Shown here in pieces: positions 17,965 through 26,852 of a DNA stretch of 64,000 nt. Source of the stretch: a virus; IMG/VR virus record IMGVR_UViG_3300030104_005063, positions 25,361 through 89,360 of that record. One strand, given 5' to 3'. The position numbers were made by a program, and so were the translations under genes. Numbering within the stretch: position 1 is the stretch's first letter; every line of letters starts with the position of its first letter. A model generated the notes under the pieces. That model saw only the letters and a program-made list of their open reading frames with translations, did not search any database and was not told where the DNA came from.

Positions 17965-18593
17965 GTGTTAGAATACCAAAACATCTTGAGAAAAAAAGAG
18001 ATGTTACAATTACAAAAGAAGAGCTCATTGAGTTTGAAACTGAAGTGAAAAATAGATATGAAGCTGGAGAGGTAAAAGCACCAATTCATTTAGCAAAAGA
18101 TAATGAAGATGAACTCATCGAAATTTTTCAGTACATAGGTTTAAACGATTGGGTGTTTCAGGCTTGGAGAAATCATTACCATGCTTTACTACATGGTTTT
18201 GATAGACAACAATTAATGGACGACATTGTTGAAGGTAGAAGTATGGCTACAAGTAGTAATGTTAACAAGTTTTATTCTTCTGCAATAGTAGGAGGTGTAA
18301 TACCAATTGCTCTCGGTGCTGCCATGGCATTGAAGAGAAACAATTCAGATGATAAGGTTTGGTGTTTTGTTGGGGATATGACTTTTGAAACTGGTGTTTT
18401 TTACGAATCATATAAATATGCCCAAAACTTTGAATTACCAATTCAGTTTGTAGTTGAGGATAATAATTTAAGTGTCCACACACCAACTGATGCTGCTTGG
18501 GGTATCAGACAAGAAGTGCCAGATGATGTTGTGTACTATAGATATGAAAATGGATATCCACACCACGGTACTGGTGCTTGGGTTAACTTTTAA
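17961..18593 (+). CDS. TPP-dependent enzyme, alpha-like (pyrophosphate-binding) subunit
   Basis: A 210-residue protein resembling the E1-alpha or N-terminal transketolase domain. SAIVGGVIPIALGAAMALK and then GDMTFETG with NN about 24 residues later (VVEDNN) correspond to the GDG-x25-NN thiamine-diphosphate motif; the usual GDG reads GDM here. The following gene encodes the matching Pyr domain, so together they form one split enzyme. Placed among sugar genes it may transfer a two-carbon unit to a keto-sugar, as proposed for branched-sugar pathways. Activity inferred. Confidence 0.78.
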   Translation: MSVRIPKHLEKKRDVTITKEELIEFETEVKNRYEAGEVKAPIHLAKDNEDELIEIFQYIGLNDWVFQAWRNHYHALLHGFDRQQLMDDIVEGRSMATSSNVNKFYSSAIVGGVIPIALGAAMALKRNNSDDKVWCFVGDMTFETGVFYESYKYAQNFELPIQFVVEDNNLSVHTPTDAAWGIRQEVPDDVVYYRYENGYPHHGTGAWVNF

Positions 18594-18602
18594 GGGGTTA
18601 TC

Positions 18603-19133
18603 ATGAAATATAAAGATGAATTAATTAGGTCAATGAAATGGCTTGGTGAAAAAGAAAACACATTATTTTTAGGTCAAGCTACAGCATTTAGTGGTCACGC
18701 TATTTCTGGTACTTTAACTGAAGTTCCTAAAGACAGACTAATTGAGTTACCTGTAATGGAAGAAGTTCAAATGGGTATGTGTGCTGGTCTTTCACTTGAA
18801 GGGTATGTACCAATATCAATATATCCAAGATTTAACTTTATGATGTTAGCAATAAATCAGTTAGTTAATCATATTGATAAAATGAAAAAAATGAGTAAGA
18901 ACATGTTAGTTCCGAAAGTGATTGTTAGAGTTGCCGTTGGTGCTAGAAAACCATTAGATGGTGGAGAACAACACACTCAAGATTTTACTAAATCAATAGA
19001 ATGTATGTTAACCGATACAACTTTAGTTGAGTTAACGGAGCCAGAACAAGTATTTGACACTTTTGTTGATGCTTATAATAGAAATGGCTCTACTGTAATT
19101 GTTGAGTGGGGAGATTTTTATAGTGAAAAATAA
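18603..19133 (+). CDS. TPP-dependent enzyme, beta-like (pyrimidine-binding) subunit
   Basis: A 176-residue protein matching the transketolase Pyr domain or the start of pyruvate dehydrogenase E1-beta: a conserved Glu in LPVMEEVQMGMCAGLSLEG, then PISIYPRFNFMMLAINQLVNH. The C-terminal third domain of normal E1-beta is absent. It has an AAGGGG site before the ATG and starts 9 bases after the alpha-like gene. It should pair with that subunit to hold thiamine diphosphate at the interface. It overlaps the ColD-like gene by 11 bases, linking the three in one unit. Confidence 0.78.
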   Translation: MKYKDELIRSMKWLGEKENTLFLGQATAFSGHAISGTLTEVPKDRLIELPVMEEVQMGMCAGLSLEGYVPISIYPRFNFMMLAINQLVNHIDKMKKMSKNMLVPKVIVRVAVGARKPLDGGEQHTQDFTKSIECMLTDTTLVELTEPEQVFDTFVDAYNRNGSTVIVEWGDFYSEK

Positions 19134-20292
19134 GTTCAAGTGGCAACTGATAAATGATAGTATCACAGATGGTGACAAAAAAGCATTAACAGATTTTATC
19201 AATACACCCAATCAAAGGTTTACAAATGGTCCTAAGGTTAAAGAGTTTGAAAAAGCTTGGTCTGAATATGTGGGATGTGATTTTAGTGTATTTGTAAACT
19301 CAGGTGCCTCAGCTAACTATGTTATGGCTTCAATCATGAAAGAAGAGAAGGGAGTTGGTGAGGTTATTGTGTCTCCATTGGGATGGGTTTCTGATGTATC
19401 TCCGTTAGTTAACTTGGGATTTACTCCTGTATTTGTTGATGTCAGTATGGAGAATATGTCTATAACTCTTGATAATATCAAGGCTGCCGTTACAGATAAA
19501 ACAGTTGGTGTTTCTTTAGTTCATGTTCTTGGGTTTGCTGCTGTTACAGACGAGATGGTAAAGTTCTGTGAAGATAACGATTTATTTTTTATAGAGGACT
19601 GTTGTGAATCTCATGGTGCTACTTACAAGGGAACAAAAGTTGGTAACTTTGGTAATGTATCTAACTTTTCTTTTTATTTTGGTCATCATATCACTACAAT
19701 TGAGGGTGGTATGGTTTGTACAAATGATGAAAAGTTATATGATTATGCTAAATTGTTTAGGTCACATGGAATGACGAGAGAAGCGTCAAGTCAAGTCCAA
19801 GAGCAATATGAAAGAACCAGACCTGATTTAAATCCATTATTTACTTTTGCTGTTCCTGGTTACAACATGAGAAACCAAGAGTTAAACGCTGTCTTAGGAT
19901 TAGAACAATTAAAAAGACTTAACTATAATTGTGATAAAAGACGAGACAACTTTAAGACTTGGGTTGAGTCATTAGATTCAGATAAATTTTTCATTGACTT
20001 TCATCAAAATGGAAATAGTAATTTTGCATTACCATTAGTTTTAAAAGAAAAAGACTTGGAATTGTTTGAAAGATGTTGTATATTATTGAATAACGAAAAA
20101 GTAGAATATCGCATTGGAACTGCAGGTGGTGGTAATCAGGCAAGACAACCTTACTTGGACAAGTATGATTTCGTCAAACATGACTTATCAAATGTAGACC
20201 ACATACATGATTTTGGGTTATATATTGGCAATCATCCAGAGTTAGTAGAAAAAGATATTATTAATTTATGTGAGGAATTAAATAGGTTATGA
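19123..20292 (+). CDS. DegT/DnrJ-fold PLP enzyme with His for Lys: ColD-like sugar 3-dehydratase
   Basis: A 389-residue fold-type I PLP enzyme starting at the GTG at 19123, with GGGGAG about 9 bases upstream; a longer TTG-started frame lacks this. The segment FSFYFGHHITTIEGG places His188 where sugar aminotransferases have the Schiff-base Lys. Known members with this change (ColD, RfbH/E1) remove the 3-hydroxyl from a 4-keto-6-deoxy sugar instead of aminating. EDCCESHGA carries the PLP-binding Asp. With the gmd gene at 31862 this predicts GDP-4-keto-3,6-dideoxymannose. It lies between the TPP enzyme and two fucose-synthase-like SDR genes. Confidence 0.85.
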   Translation: MKNKFKWQLINDSITDGDKKALTDFINTPNQRFTNGPKVKEFEKAWSEYVGCDFSVFVNSGASANYVMASIMKEEKGVGEVIVSPLGWVSDVSPLVNLGFTPVFVDVSMENMSITLDNIKAAVTDKTVGVSLVHVLGFAAVTDEMVKFCEDNDLFFIEDCCESHGATYKGTKVGNFGNVSNFSFYFGHHITTIEGGMVCTNDEKLYDYAKLFRSHGMTREASSQVQEQYERTRPDLNPLFTFAVPGYNMRNQELNAVLGLEQLKRLNYNCDKRRDNFKTWVESLDSDKFFIDFHQNGNSNFALPLVLKEKDLELFERCCILLNNEKVEYRIGTAGGGNQARQPYLDKYDFVKHDLSNVDHIHDFGLYIGNHPELVEKDIINLCEELNRL

Positions 20293-21197
20293 TTGATTTA
20301 AACAATAAAAACATATTAGTTACTGGAGCCAATGGGATGATTGGTAAAGAACTAGTTAGAATATTAAAGAAAGAGTATCAGCCAAGATACATAAGTGAAG
20401 TTGATTTACCAGAGTACGATTTAAGAGAACGAATTGATTGTGAAACCATATGTGACGGTCAAGAAATAGTTTTTCATTTAGCTGGTATAAAAGGTTCACC
20501 TCAGAGGTGTATGGAGGCACCAGCCTCATTTAGTGTTCCTATGATTCAGTTCAACGCCAACATGATTGAAGCATCATACAATGCAGGTGTAGATTGGTTT
20601 CTTTACACTAGTTCGGTTGGAGTATATCATCCAGCAGAAGTATTTGTGGAAGACCATGTATGGGGTACACTTCCAAGTGAAAACGATTGGTATGCGGGTT
20701 GGGCAAAAAGAATCGGTGAAATGAATGTTGAAGCTTATATGAAACAATATGATTGGAATAAATGCTCAATAGTAAGACCAGCAAATGTATATGGTCCTAA
20801 TGATAATTTTGGTAAGTGGTCAATGGTCGTACCATCATTAATTAAAAAAGCCATGGAGAATGATACTTTATCAGTATGGGGTGATGGTTCACCGATAAGA
20901 GATTTAATATATGCTGAAGATGTTGCTCGTGGTATGATACACATGGTAGAAAACCAAGTTACCCAACCAGTTAATCTTGGTAGTGGTACAGGAGTTACTG
21001 TAAAAGAAGTAGCAGACATTGTAGCTGGATATTTTAACAAAAAAATAGAATGGGATACTAGTAAACCTATGGGTGATATGAAAAGATTGATGAGTACGAA
21101 GAGAGCAGAGAGTCATGGTTTTACACCTAAAGTTAGTTTAGAACAAGGTATAATAAAAACAATACAATGGTACAAGGAGAATAAAGATGTTTTATAA
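20289..21197 (+). CDS. Extended SDR, GDP-fucose/colitose synthase-like, catalytic Tyr displaced
   Basis: A 302-residue SDR with NAD(P) motif TGANGMIG near residues 13-20, a TSSVGVYHP strand, RPANVYGPNDNF and DGSPIRDLIYAEDVA, a layout like GDP-fucose synthase (WcaG) and ColC. It could epimerise or reduce the ColD-like product. The YxxxK motif is abnormal: the segment reads WYAGWAK, so the residue four before Lys is Ala and the Tyr sits one place too early. The enzyme may use the shifted Tyr or be epimerase-only. Overlaps the ColD-like gene by ATGA. Confidence 0.78.
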   Translation: MIDLNNKNILVTGANGMIGKELVRILKKEYQPRYISEVDLPEYDLRERIDCETICDGQEIVFHLAGIKGSPQRCMEAPASFSVPMIQFNANMIEASYNAGVDWFLYTSSVGVYHPAEVFVEDHVWGTLPSENDWYAGWAKRIGEMNVEAYMKQYDWNKCSIVRPANVYGPNDNFGKWSMVVPSLIKKAMENDTLSVWGDGSPIRDLIYAEDVARGMIHMVENQVTQPVNLGSGTGVTVKEVADIVAGYFNKKIEWDTSKPMGDMKRLMSTKRAESHGFTPKVSLEQGIIKTIQWYKENKDVL

Positions 21198-22134
21198 AAA
21201 TAAAAAAGTGTTAGTAACTGGTGCTGGTGGTTTACTTGGTTCACAAGTAGCAAAGATGTTAGTTGAACAAGGTGCTATTGTTAGAGCTAGTTACAGAGGT
21301 AGAGAAGTTCCGAGTTGGGTTGGAGATGTTGAGTCTGTAAAGGCAGACTTTATGAACATTGAAGATGTTAAGAAGTGTGTTAAAGATATGGATATAGTTT
21401 TTGTTTGTTCTGCTAACACATCAGGTGCTGGAGTTATGGCTCATGATCCACTACAACATGTAACACCTAATTTGATTATGAACTCTACATTAATGGAAGA
21501 GTCTTACAGAGCTGGAGTAGAGAGATTTTTCTTTGTTAGTAGTGCAACAACCTATCCACCAGCGGACTACCCAATAAAAGAGGACGAAGTTTATAATGGA
21601 GAACCTTACAAAACTTATTTTGGTGTTGGTTGGATGAAAAGATACACCGAGATACTTGGTCAATTTTATCAAAGAAACGAAATGATGAAAATAGCCACAG
21701 TTAGACCAGCGAATATATACGGTATTCAAGGTGACTTTACTGATGAGACTGGTCATGTCTTACCTGCTTTAATAAGAAGAGCTCTAGAAAAACAAACACC
21801 TTACATGGTTTGGGGTAATCCAGATGTAGTTAGAGACTTCACACACTCAGTAGATATGGCTCGTGCTTGTTTGGATGTGGTTGAACACTACGCTGTTTGT
21901 GATCCTATCAATATCGCTTCTGGTAATTTAGTTACTATAGGAGAGAGTGTTGATTTGATATTAAAGTGTGCAGGTCATGATGTCACACCAGAGTATGATG
22001 AAAGTAAACCTGTCACCATTCAATATAGAGCATTAGATACTACAAAAGCTAAAGAGGTGATTGGTTATGAGCCAACCATACCTTTTGAAGATGGTATACA
22101 AGAAACTGTAAATTGGATTAGGGAGAATATGTAG
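21187..22134 (+). CDS. Extended SDR paralogue of the preceding gene, catalytic Tyr missing
   Basis: A 315-residue SDR. TGAGGLLG near residues 12-19 binds NAD(P). SSATTYPP, RPANIYGIQGDF and NPDVVRDFTHSVDMA parallel the preceding enzyme, so the pair look like tandem paralogues. The catalytic motif reads GVGWMK, with Val four before Lys; no Tyr is at that position. An AAGGAG ribosome site lies inside the upstream gene. It could be the second half of an epimerase-reductase pair or a substrate-specific partner. TAGTG junction with the radical SAM gene. Confidence 0.75.
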   Translation: MFYKNKKVLVTGAGGLLGSQVAKMLVEQGAIVRASYRGREVPSWVGDVESVKADFMNIEDVKKCVKDMDIVFVCSANTSGAGVMAHDPLQHVTPNLIMNSTLMEESYRAGVERFFFVSSATTYPPADYPIKEDEVYNGEPYKTYFGVGWMKRYTEILGQFYQRNEMMKIATVRPANIYGIQGDFTDETGHVLPALIRRALEKQTPYMVWGNPDVVRDFTHSVDMARACLDVVEHYAVCDPINIASGNLVTIGESVDLILKCAGHDVTPEYDESKPVTIQYRALDTTKAKEVIGYEPTIPFEDGIQETVNWIRENM

Positions 22135-23816
22135 TGTGGCCACCGAGGCATACTTCACAGTTAGAAATAACTGTTAACATCGCACACAAGGGTTGTGCTG
22201 TAGCTTGTATAGTTTGCCCACAAGACAAGTTATCTAAGACCTACAACTTATATCCAGAAAATAAATTAATTAGAGACTTATCATTTGATACATTTAAAAC
22301 TGCTATTGATAAAGTTCCACTTACTACTCGTATTGATTTTTCAGGATATACAGAACCTTATCTAAATAAAGATTGTTCTAAAATGATAAAGTATGTTCAT
22401 GATAGAGGACATACTGTTTCAGTTTACACAACTTTAGTCGGTGCTACTGAAAGTGATGTGGATTTGCTGCTAGATATATGTCAACATCCAACTAGACCTT
22501 TTTCGGCGTTTGACCAAGAAAATCCATTGTGTATACACTTACCTGATGAGGGTGGTGTTATGCCAGTAAAAATAACTAAAAAATATAAAAGAGTACTAAA
22601 GTATTTAATAACTAAAGCTCAAAGTCTTAGGTTGGGACTAGGAACTCACATTAGAATGATGACAATGGATAAAAATGGCAAATTAAGTAAGAAAATTTTG
22701 GATGTTTTTCCTGTTGACAAAATACCTTTCCAATTTAAAGCAATATCTCGTGCTTCAAATTTAGATGATGACGGTGTTAAAAGAAAAGCACCAACTATGA
22801 CAAATTATGAGGGTGGTGTTGGTATGAAAACTGGTAAAATTATTTGTAAGTCTAATAGTTTACATAATAATGTTTTAATACCTAACGGAGATGTACATTT
22901 GTGTTGTATGGATTATGGTTTGGAAGCAAAGGTTGGAAATTTGTTGGAGAATGATTATGATTACCTCCACAATGGTGAGGGGATGAAGTATATTACCGAT
23001 AGGATGACAGACGATTCATTAGATGGTGATATAATTTGTAGGAGATGTGAAAATGCTGATTATGAATTTAACGAGGATTTTGTAATGAAAACTATAGATA
23101 TGCAGGACACTTTAAATTACTTGTATGAAAAATTAGATTCGGAGAGTAAAGTTTATTATAGTCGTTTTGGTGATGGGGATTTTGAAATAATGAAAGGTAA
23201 AAGGGAAATGATGCATAGATATTCACCAGAGTTAGCAGAAGAGTTAAGAGAATCTTTTGGTATATTAGATAATAATTACATCAGAGGAACAATGTTTAAT
23301 GAACCAACCTACAATGGAAGGGAATTAGTTCATCAATCTCCTGATAACTTTAAAGATTTGTTTGGATTTATACAAAATAACTATGAAAATTTTAACGACT
23401 TTATTTTGTATTCGCATGTTTTACTAACTTACATTTTTATACATGAACAAGACATTTTTTTAGATTTTATGAATAATTTTATCAGACCAAAGAGAAAACT
23501 CTTTATAGGATCTATAAAAAAATCATCAATAGAAAAATTAGTTGGTGAAGTTCATTATCATGTAGAAACACCGTCAAGAGATGCTTATTACAACATAGAC
23601 GAGTGGTGGCCAAAAGTTTTAGAATGTGTTGATGATGTTGATTTAGTCTTACCAGCAGCTGGTATGGCTGGTAGAGTTGTTCAAAAAAGATTATGGAAAC
23701 TAGATAAGAATGTTCATAGTATTGAGTTAGGCTCTATGGTCGATACTGTAGATGATTTAAATACAAGAAGTTGGATGGTTAATAAAAAAGAAATTATTGA
23801 TAGGATTTTAATATGA
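22134..23816 (+). CDS. Radical SAM protein fused to a GT-D-like glycosyltransferase domain
   Basis: A 560-residue two-domain protein with a GTG start in TAGTG. C21-x3-C25-x2-C28 is the radical SAM 4Fe-4S motif. A SPASM/twitch-like cluster follows at about 236-305: single Cys near 236, CC near 258, CRRC near 302. From about 340 the protein resembles the DUF1792/GT-D fold: SRFGDGDFEIMKG, then VDLVLPAAGMAGRVVQKRL and IELGSMVD near the end. A radical SAM/GT-D fusion is not an arrangement I recognise. It may alter and transfer the same sugar. Cytoplasmic; in the middle of the sugar operon. Confidence 0.75.
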   Translation: MWPPRHTSQLEITVNIAHKGCAVACIVCPQDKLSKTYNLYPENKLIRDLSFDTFKTAIDKVPLTTRIDFSGYTEPYLNKDCSKMIKYVHDRGHTVSVYTTLVGATESDVDLLLDICQHPTRPFSAFDQENPLCIHLPDEGGVMPVKITKKYKRVLKYLITKAQSLRLGLGTHIRMMTMDKNGKLSKKILDVFPVDKIPFQFKAISRASNLDDDGVKRKAPTMTNYEGGVGMKTGKIICKSNSLHNNVLIPNGDVHLCCMDYGLEAKVGNLLENDYDYLHNGEGMKYITDRMTDDSLDGDIICRRCENADYEFNEDFVMKTIDMQDTLNYLYEKLDSESKVYYSRFGDGDFEIMKGKREMMHRYSPELAEELRESFGILDNNYIRGTMFNEPTYNGRELVHQSPDNFKDLFGFIQNNYENFNDFILYSHVLLTYIFIHEQDIFLDFMNNFIRPKRKLFIGSIKKSSIEKLVGEVHYHVETPSRDAYYNIDEWWPKVLECVDDVDLVLPAAGMAGRVVQKRLWKLDKNVHSIELGSMVDTVDDLNTRSWMVNKKEIIDRILI

Positions 23817-24781
23817 ACATATTAATAACGGGTGGTACAGGTTTTGTAGGTAGTCACATGATTGACTACATTTTAAAGTATGCTATAAAACCGAATCAAA
23901 AATTATATTGTACAAAACGATGGATGGAAGATACTAAGAATGTCGACCATATTAATGATGATAGATTTGAGTTCATTGATTGTGATTTACTAGACGCTAA
24001 TAGTATACGAAGGGCAGTAGAAATTTCTAAACCAGAAAAGGTATTTCATTTTGCTGCTCAAAGTTTTCCTGAAGTTAGTTTTAAAATACCAATCATAACA
24101 CTACAGACAAACACGATTGGTACAACACATTTATTAGAAGCAATAAAAGAGTCGGAATACGATCCTGTAATTGTTAGTGTTTCAACAAGTGAGGTTTATG
24201 GTATGCCAAAAGAAGATGAAGTTCCGATTAAAGAGACAAACCCTATCAGAGCTGCTAATCCATACTCGATATCAAAGGTTGGTCATGATTTGATGTCTCA
24301 GTATTATTACAAAGCATACGGTATGAAAATTATCATAACTCGTATGTTTAGTCATGAGGGTGCTCGTAGGGGTAAACAATTTGCTCTATCTTCTTTTGCG
24401 TATCAGATTGCTAAAGCTGAAAAACTTGTGGGTGAACAATTTATATATCATGGTAATTTAGAATCAACGAGAACCTATGCTCACATCGATGATGCGATAA
24501 GTGCTTATTGGGTATGTTCTAGTAGTAATAAATTTGGAGAGGTTTACAATATCGGTGGGAGTGAAACTTGTACAGTTGGTGATGCTTTAGATAAATTAAT
24601 TAGTATGTCCACAAAAAAAGATTTGAAAAAGAAATTAGATGAGGATAGAGTAAGACCTACTGATATTACACTACAGATACCAGATACCACAAAGTTCAGA
24701 CATGAATTTGCTTGGACACCAATGAAAAATCTAACAAATGTATGTGAGGATTTATTAAACTATTGGAGAGGTGTTTTATGA
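23813..24781 (+). CDS. Nucleotide-sugar 4,6-dehydratase-like SDR
   Basis: A 322-residue extended SDR. TGGTGFVG near residues 6-13, VFHFAAQSFPEVSF, VSTSEVYGMP and NPYSISKVGHD (intact YxxxK) match the 4,6-dehydratase subgroup, and TRMFSHEGARRG resembles the GDP-mannose dehydratase NADP loop. It would form a 4-keto-6-deoxy sugar. A clearer gmd gene lies at 31862, so this may use another nucleotide sugar. The next gene is an RmlC-like 3,5-epimerase, which in known pathways acts just after a 4,6-dehydratase. Confidence 0.82.
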   Translation: MNILITGGTGFVGSHMIDYILKYAIKPNQKLYCTKRWMEDTKNVDHINDDRFEFIDCDLLDANSIRRAVEISKPEKVFHFAAQSFPEVSFKIPIITLQTNTIGTTHLLEAIKESEYDPVIVSVSTSEVYGMPKEDEVPIKETNPIRAANPYSISKVGHDLMSQYYYKAYGMKIIITRMFSHEGARRGKQFALSSFAYQIAKAEKLVGEQFIYHGNLESTRTYAHIDDAISAYWVCSSSNKFGEVYNIGGSETCTVGDALDKLISMSTKKDLKKKLDEDRVRPTDITLQIPDTTKFRHEFAWTPMKNLTNVCEDLLNYWRGVL

Positions 24782-25251
24782 TAAACGGTGTGGTAATCAG
24801 AGAACAAGATACTTTTACTGATTATAGAGGTGACCTTTATACTATTTGGAAAGATGGTGATTTTAATTTAGAATTTAATCATGATAAAGTTTCTACATCA
24901 AGAAAAAATGTTTTGCGTGGTATACACGGTGACCATAAATCTTGGAAATTGGTAACTTGTCTTCATGGAGAAATATATTTTGTTATTGTAGACAATAGAG
25001 AATCTTCAGATACATTTACAGAATGGGAATCTATGCTACTAAGTGATAGAAACAACAAACAAGTTTTGTTACCTCCAGGTGTTGGTAATGGTTTTTTAGT
25101 GATGAGTGATACTTCAGTTTTTCATTATAAGTGGTCCTATGAAGGAGAGTATCCAGATGTAGATAAACAATTCACAATAAAATGGAATGATCCAATAATA
25201 GGAATAGATTGGCCGATACAAAATCCTATTCTATCGAGGAGAGATAAATGA
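24778..25251 (+). CDS. RmlC-like sugar 3,5-epimerase (cupin fold)
   Basis: A 157-residue cupin enzyme, started at the ATG at 24778 (ATGA overlap). VLRGIHGDHKSWKLVTCLHGEIYFVIVDNR and PPGVGNGFLVMSD follow the dTDP-4-dehydrorhamnose 3,5-epimerase pattern, with the catalytic His in the RGIHGD segment; the C-terminus has NDPIIGIDWPI. It would invert C3/C5 of a 4-keto sugar, or only one centre. It pairs naturally with the SDR just upstream. Family usual length is about 180, so this is slightly short. Confidence 0.85.
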   Translation: MINGVVIREQDTFTDYRGDLYTIWKDGDFNLEFNHDKVSTSRKNVLRGIHGDHKSWKLVTCLHGEIYFVIVDNRESSDTFTEWESMLLSDRNNKQVLLPPGVGNGFLVMSDTSVFHYKWSYEGEYPDVDKQFTIKWNDPIIGIDWPIQNPILSRRDK

Positions 25252-26027
25252 AAATTAGCATAATGTGGATGACTAGAAAAAGATCACACGAACTAATTTA
25301 TTCTTTATCATCTTTTATCATGAGAGCAAAAGATAATTCTAATGTGGAATACATAGTTATTTCAGATCCTGATGATGAAGAGACATATGAAGCTGTTGAC
25401 AAAGTAAGTAGAATGTGTTTCGTTGATGATGCTAATATAGAAAATCTAGTTTCTGATAAAAGATATGGATATGAAGAATTAGAACAGTATCAAAATATTG
25501 TTGGTGAAGTGTTTACGGGTGATTGCTTGTTTATAATGAATGATGATGTTGTTTGTTTAAATGAAGGATGGGATGAAGAAATAAGAAATATATTAAAACC
25601 ACATGTTGAAGATGCAAGATGGATAGGTTTGGCTGGTGTGAATGAAAATTGGAAAGGTTCTACGACTTTTGTGGGTATTAATCGAAAGTGGTATGAGGTA
25701 ACAAATAGAGTTTCAGGAAACAGAGCTACAGATGGTTACATAATGGCACTTGGTAAAAAGTTAGGAATAAATCCACTAAGACCTAAAGTAGAAATGGTTC
25801 ACTTACAAAGAGGTAGAGAAACTGTTACATTTGAGCGAAACAACAAGCGATATATTACTGGTGGATTGCCAGACGATGGTTTAGGTGGATATCCAACTAA
25901 AAGTCCAAAACCACCAAAATATTATCACGATTCTAATGAGTTCACCAACAACTACACCGATTTTGTAGAGGGTAAAAAAAGATTTGATAACGACTTTAAA
26001 AAATTGAAGGAACACTATGCAGAATAG
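25248..26027 (+). CDS. GT2-like glycosyltransferase
   Basis: A 259-residue protein with a GT-A-like start, ISIMWMTRKRSHELIYSLSSFI, followed by YIVISDPDDEETYEAV and LFIMNDDVVCLNEGWDEEI, where NDD is the likely metal-binding motif near residue 100. The C-terminal part (YYHDSNEFTNNYTDF) is not recognised. Similar proteins occur in marine phage sugar clusters. ATGA overlap at its start; it overlaps the next gene by 11 bases. Confidence 0.65.
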   Translation: MKISIMWMTRKRSHELIYSLSSFIMRAKDNSNVEYIVISDPDDEETYEAVDKVSRMCFVDDANIENLVSDKRYGYEELEQYQNIVGEVFTGDCLFIMNDDVVCLNEGWDEEIRNILKPHVEDARWIGLAGVNENWKGSTTFVGINRKWYEVTNRVSGNRATDGYIMALGKKLGINPLRPKVEMVHLQRGRETVTFERNNKRYITGGLPDDGLGGYPTKSPKPPKYYHDSNEFTNNYTDFVEGKKRFDNDFKKLKEHYAE

Positions 26028-26406
26028 AAAATACTTACCAACAGTAGCAGAGTTGATAGATAGGCTTTCTATCATTCAATTAAAAGAGGTTTTTATTACA
26101 GAACATAAGGAAGAGTATGCTAAAGAAATCAAAGACATAGTTCACGATTTGTCAGAGTTGGGTTTGAACGGTGAGATGATAAGAGCAACCATAGTATTGG
26201 CTCAAATGAATCTACACATTTGGCATAACGAGACAAAATACAGAGCTGGGGATGGTGATGGTAATCTTGGTTTGACTCATGGACTAAATGGTATTAGAAA
26301 TACAGCAAAAAACATCATACAAGACCATGTTGATGATAACAGTAGAAAAGATTATAAGATAGATTGTATTGCTGCTGAGTTTAAAGATTGGGAAGTGAGC
26401 TGGTAA
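26017..26406 (+). CDS. Hypothetical helical protein of sugar clusters
   Basis: A 129-residue mostly helical protein. KYLPTVAELIDRLSIIQLKEVFI at the start and a middle part QMNLHIWHNETKYR with a GDGDGNLGLTHGLN loop are distinctive but do not match a family I can name. I recall similar sequences near sugar genes in marine phages. TAATG junction with a cupin gene suggests joint expression. No signal peptide or membrane segment. Confidence 0.6.
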   Translation: MQNRKYLPTVAELIDRLSIIQLKEVFITEHKEEYAKEIKDIVHDLSELGLNGEMIRATIVLAQMNLHIWHNETKYRAGDGDGNLGLTHGLNGIRNTAKNIIQDHVDDNSRKDYKIDCIAAEFKDWEVSW

Positions 26407-26852
26407 TGTTACAACATGGTAAAATAAAAACACCAGTTAATATGGAGAGTTGTCACATCCCAAAGGGTTGGGGTGAAGAGATAATAATAGAAAACAATGA
26501 AATGTATTGTGGGAAGATATTGGTATTCAAGGCTGGTTGTAAGTTTTCAATGCACTACCATATGAAAAAAGATGAGACTTGGTGGGTTGAGGAGGGTGAG
26601 TTTAAATATACATTTATTGATACTGAAAATGCCTTACAAACCACACTAAAATTAGAACCTGGTTGGGTGGTCAGACAATATCCTGGTCAACCACATCAAT
26701 TAGAAGCTTTAACAGATGGTAGAATATTCGAGGTGTCAACTCACCATGAGGATTCGGATTCATACAGAGTGTTGCCAGGAGACAGTCAAGCAGAAGTTTG
26801 GAAGAGTGTAGAAGAATTTAAAAGAGACAAAGGATTGGGAGACAAAAAATGA
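26406..26852 (+). CDS. Cupin-fold sugar isomerase-like protein
   Basis: A 148-residue cupin. KFSMHYHMKKDETWWVEEGEF near residues 45-65 is cupin motif 1, with His, His and Glu metal ligands, and YPGQPHQLEALTDGRIFEVST is motif 2. It resembles the phosphomannose-isomerase-like cupins that act on sugar phosphates. The start at 26406 (TAATG) is preferred over a longer upstream frame. It is followed by an HldE-like kinase, and such pairs occur in heptose or other sugar-phosphate routes. Confidence 0.75.
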   Translation: MLQHGKIKTPVNMESCHIPKGWGEEIIIENNEMYCGKILVFKAGCKFSMHYHMKKDETWWVEEGEFKYTFIDTENALQTTLKLEPGWVVRQYPGQPHQLEALTDGRIFEVSTHHEDSDSYRVLPGDSQAEVWKSVEEFKRDKGLGDKK

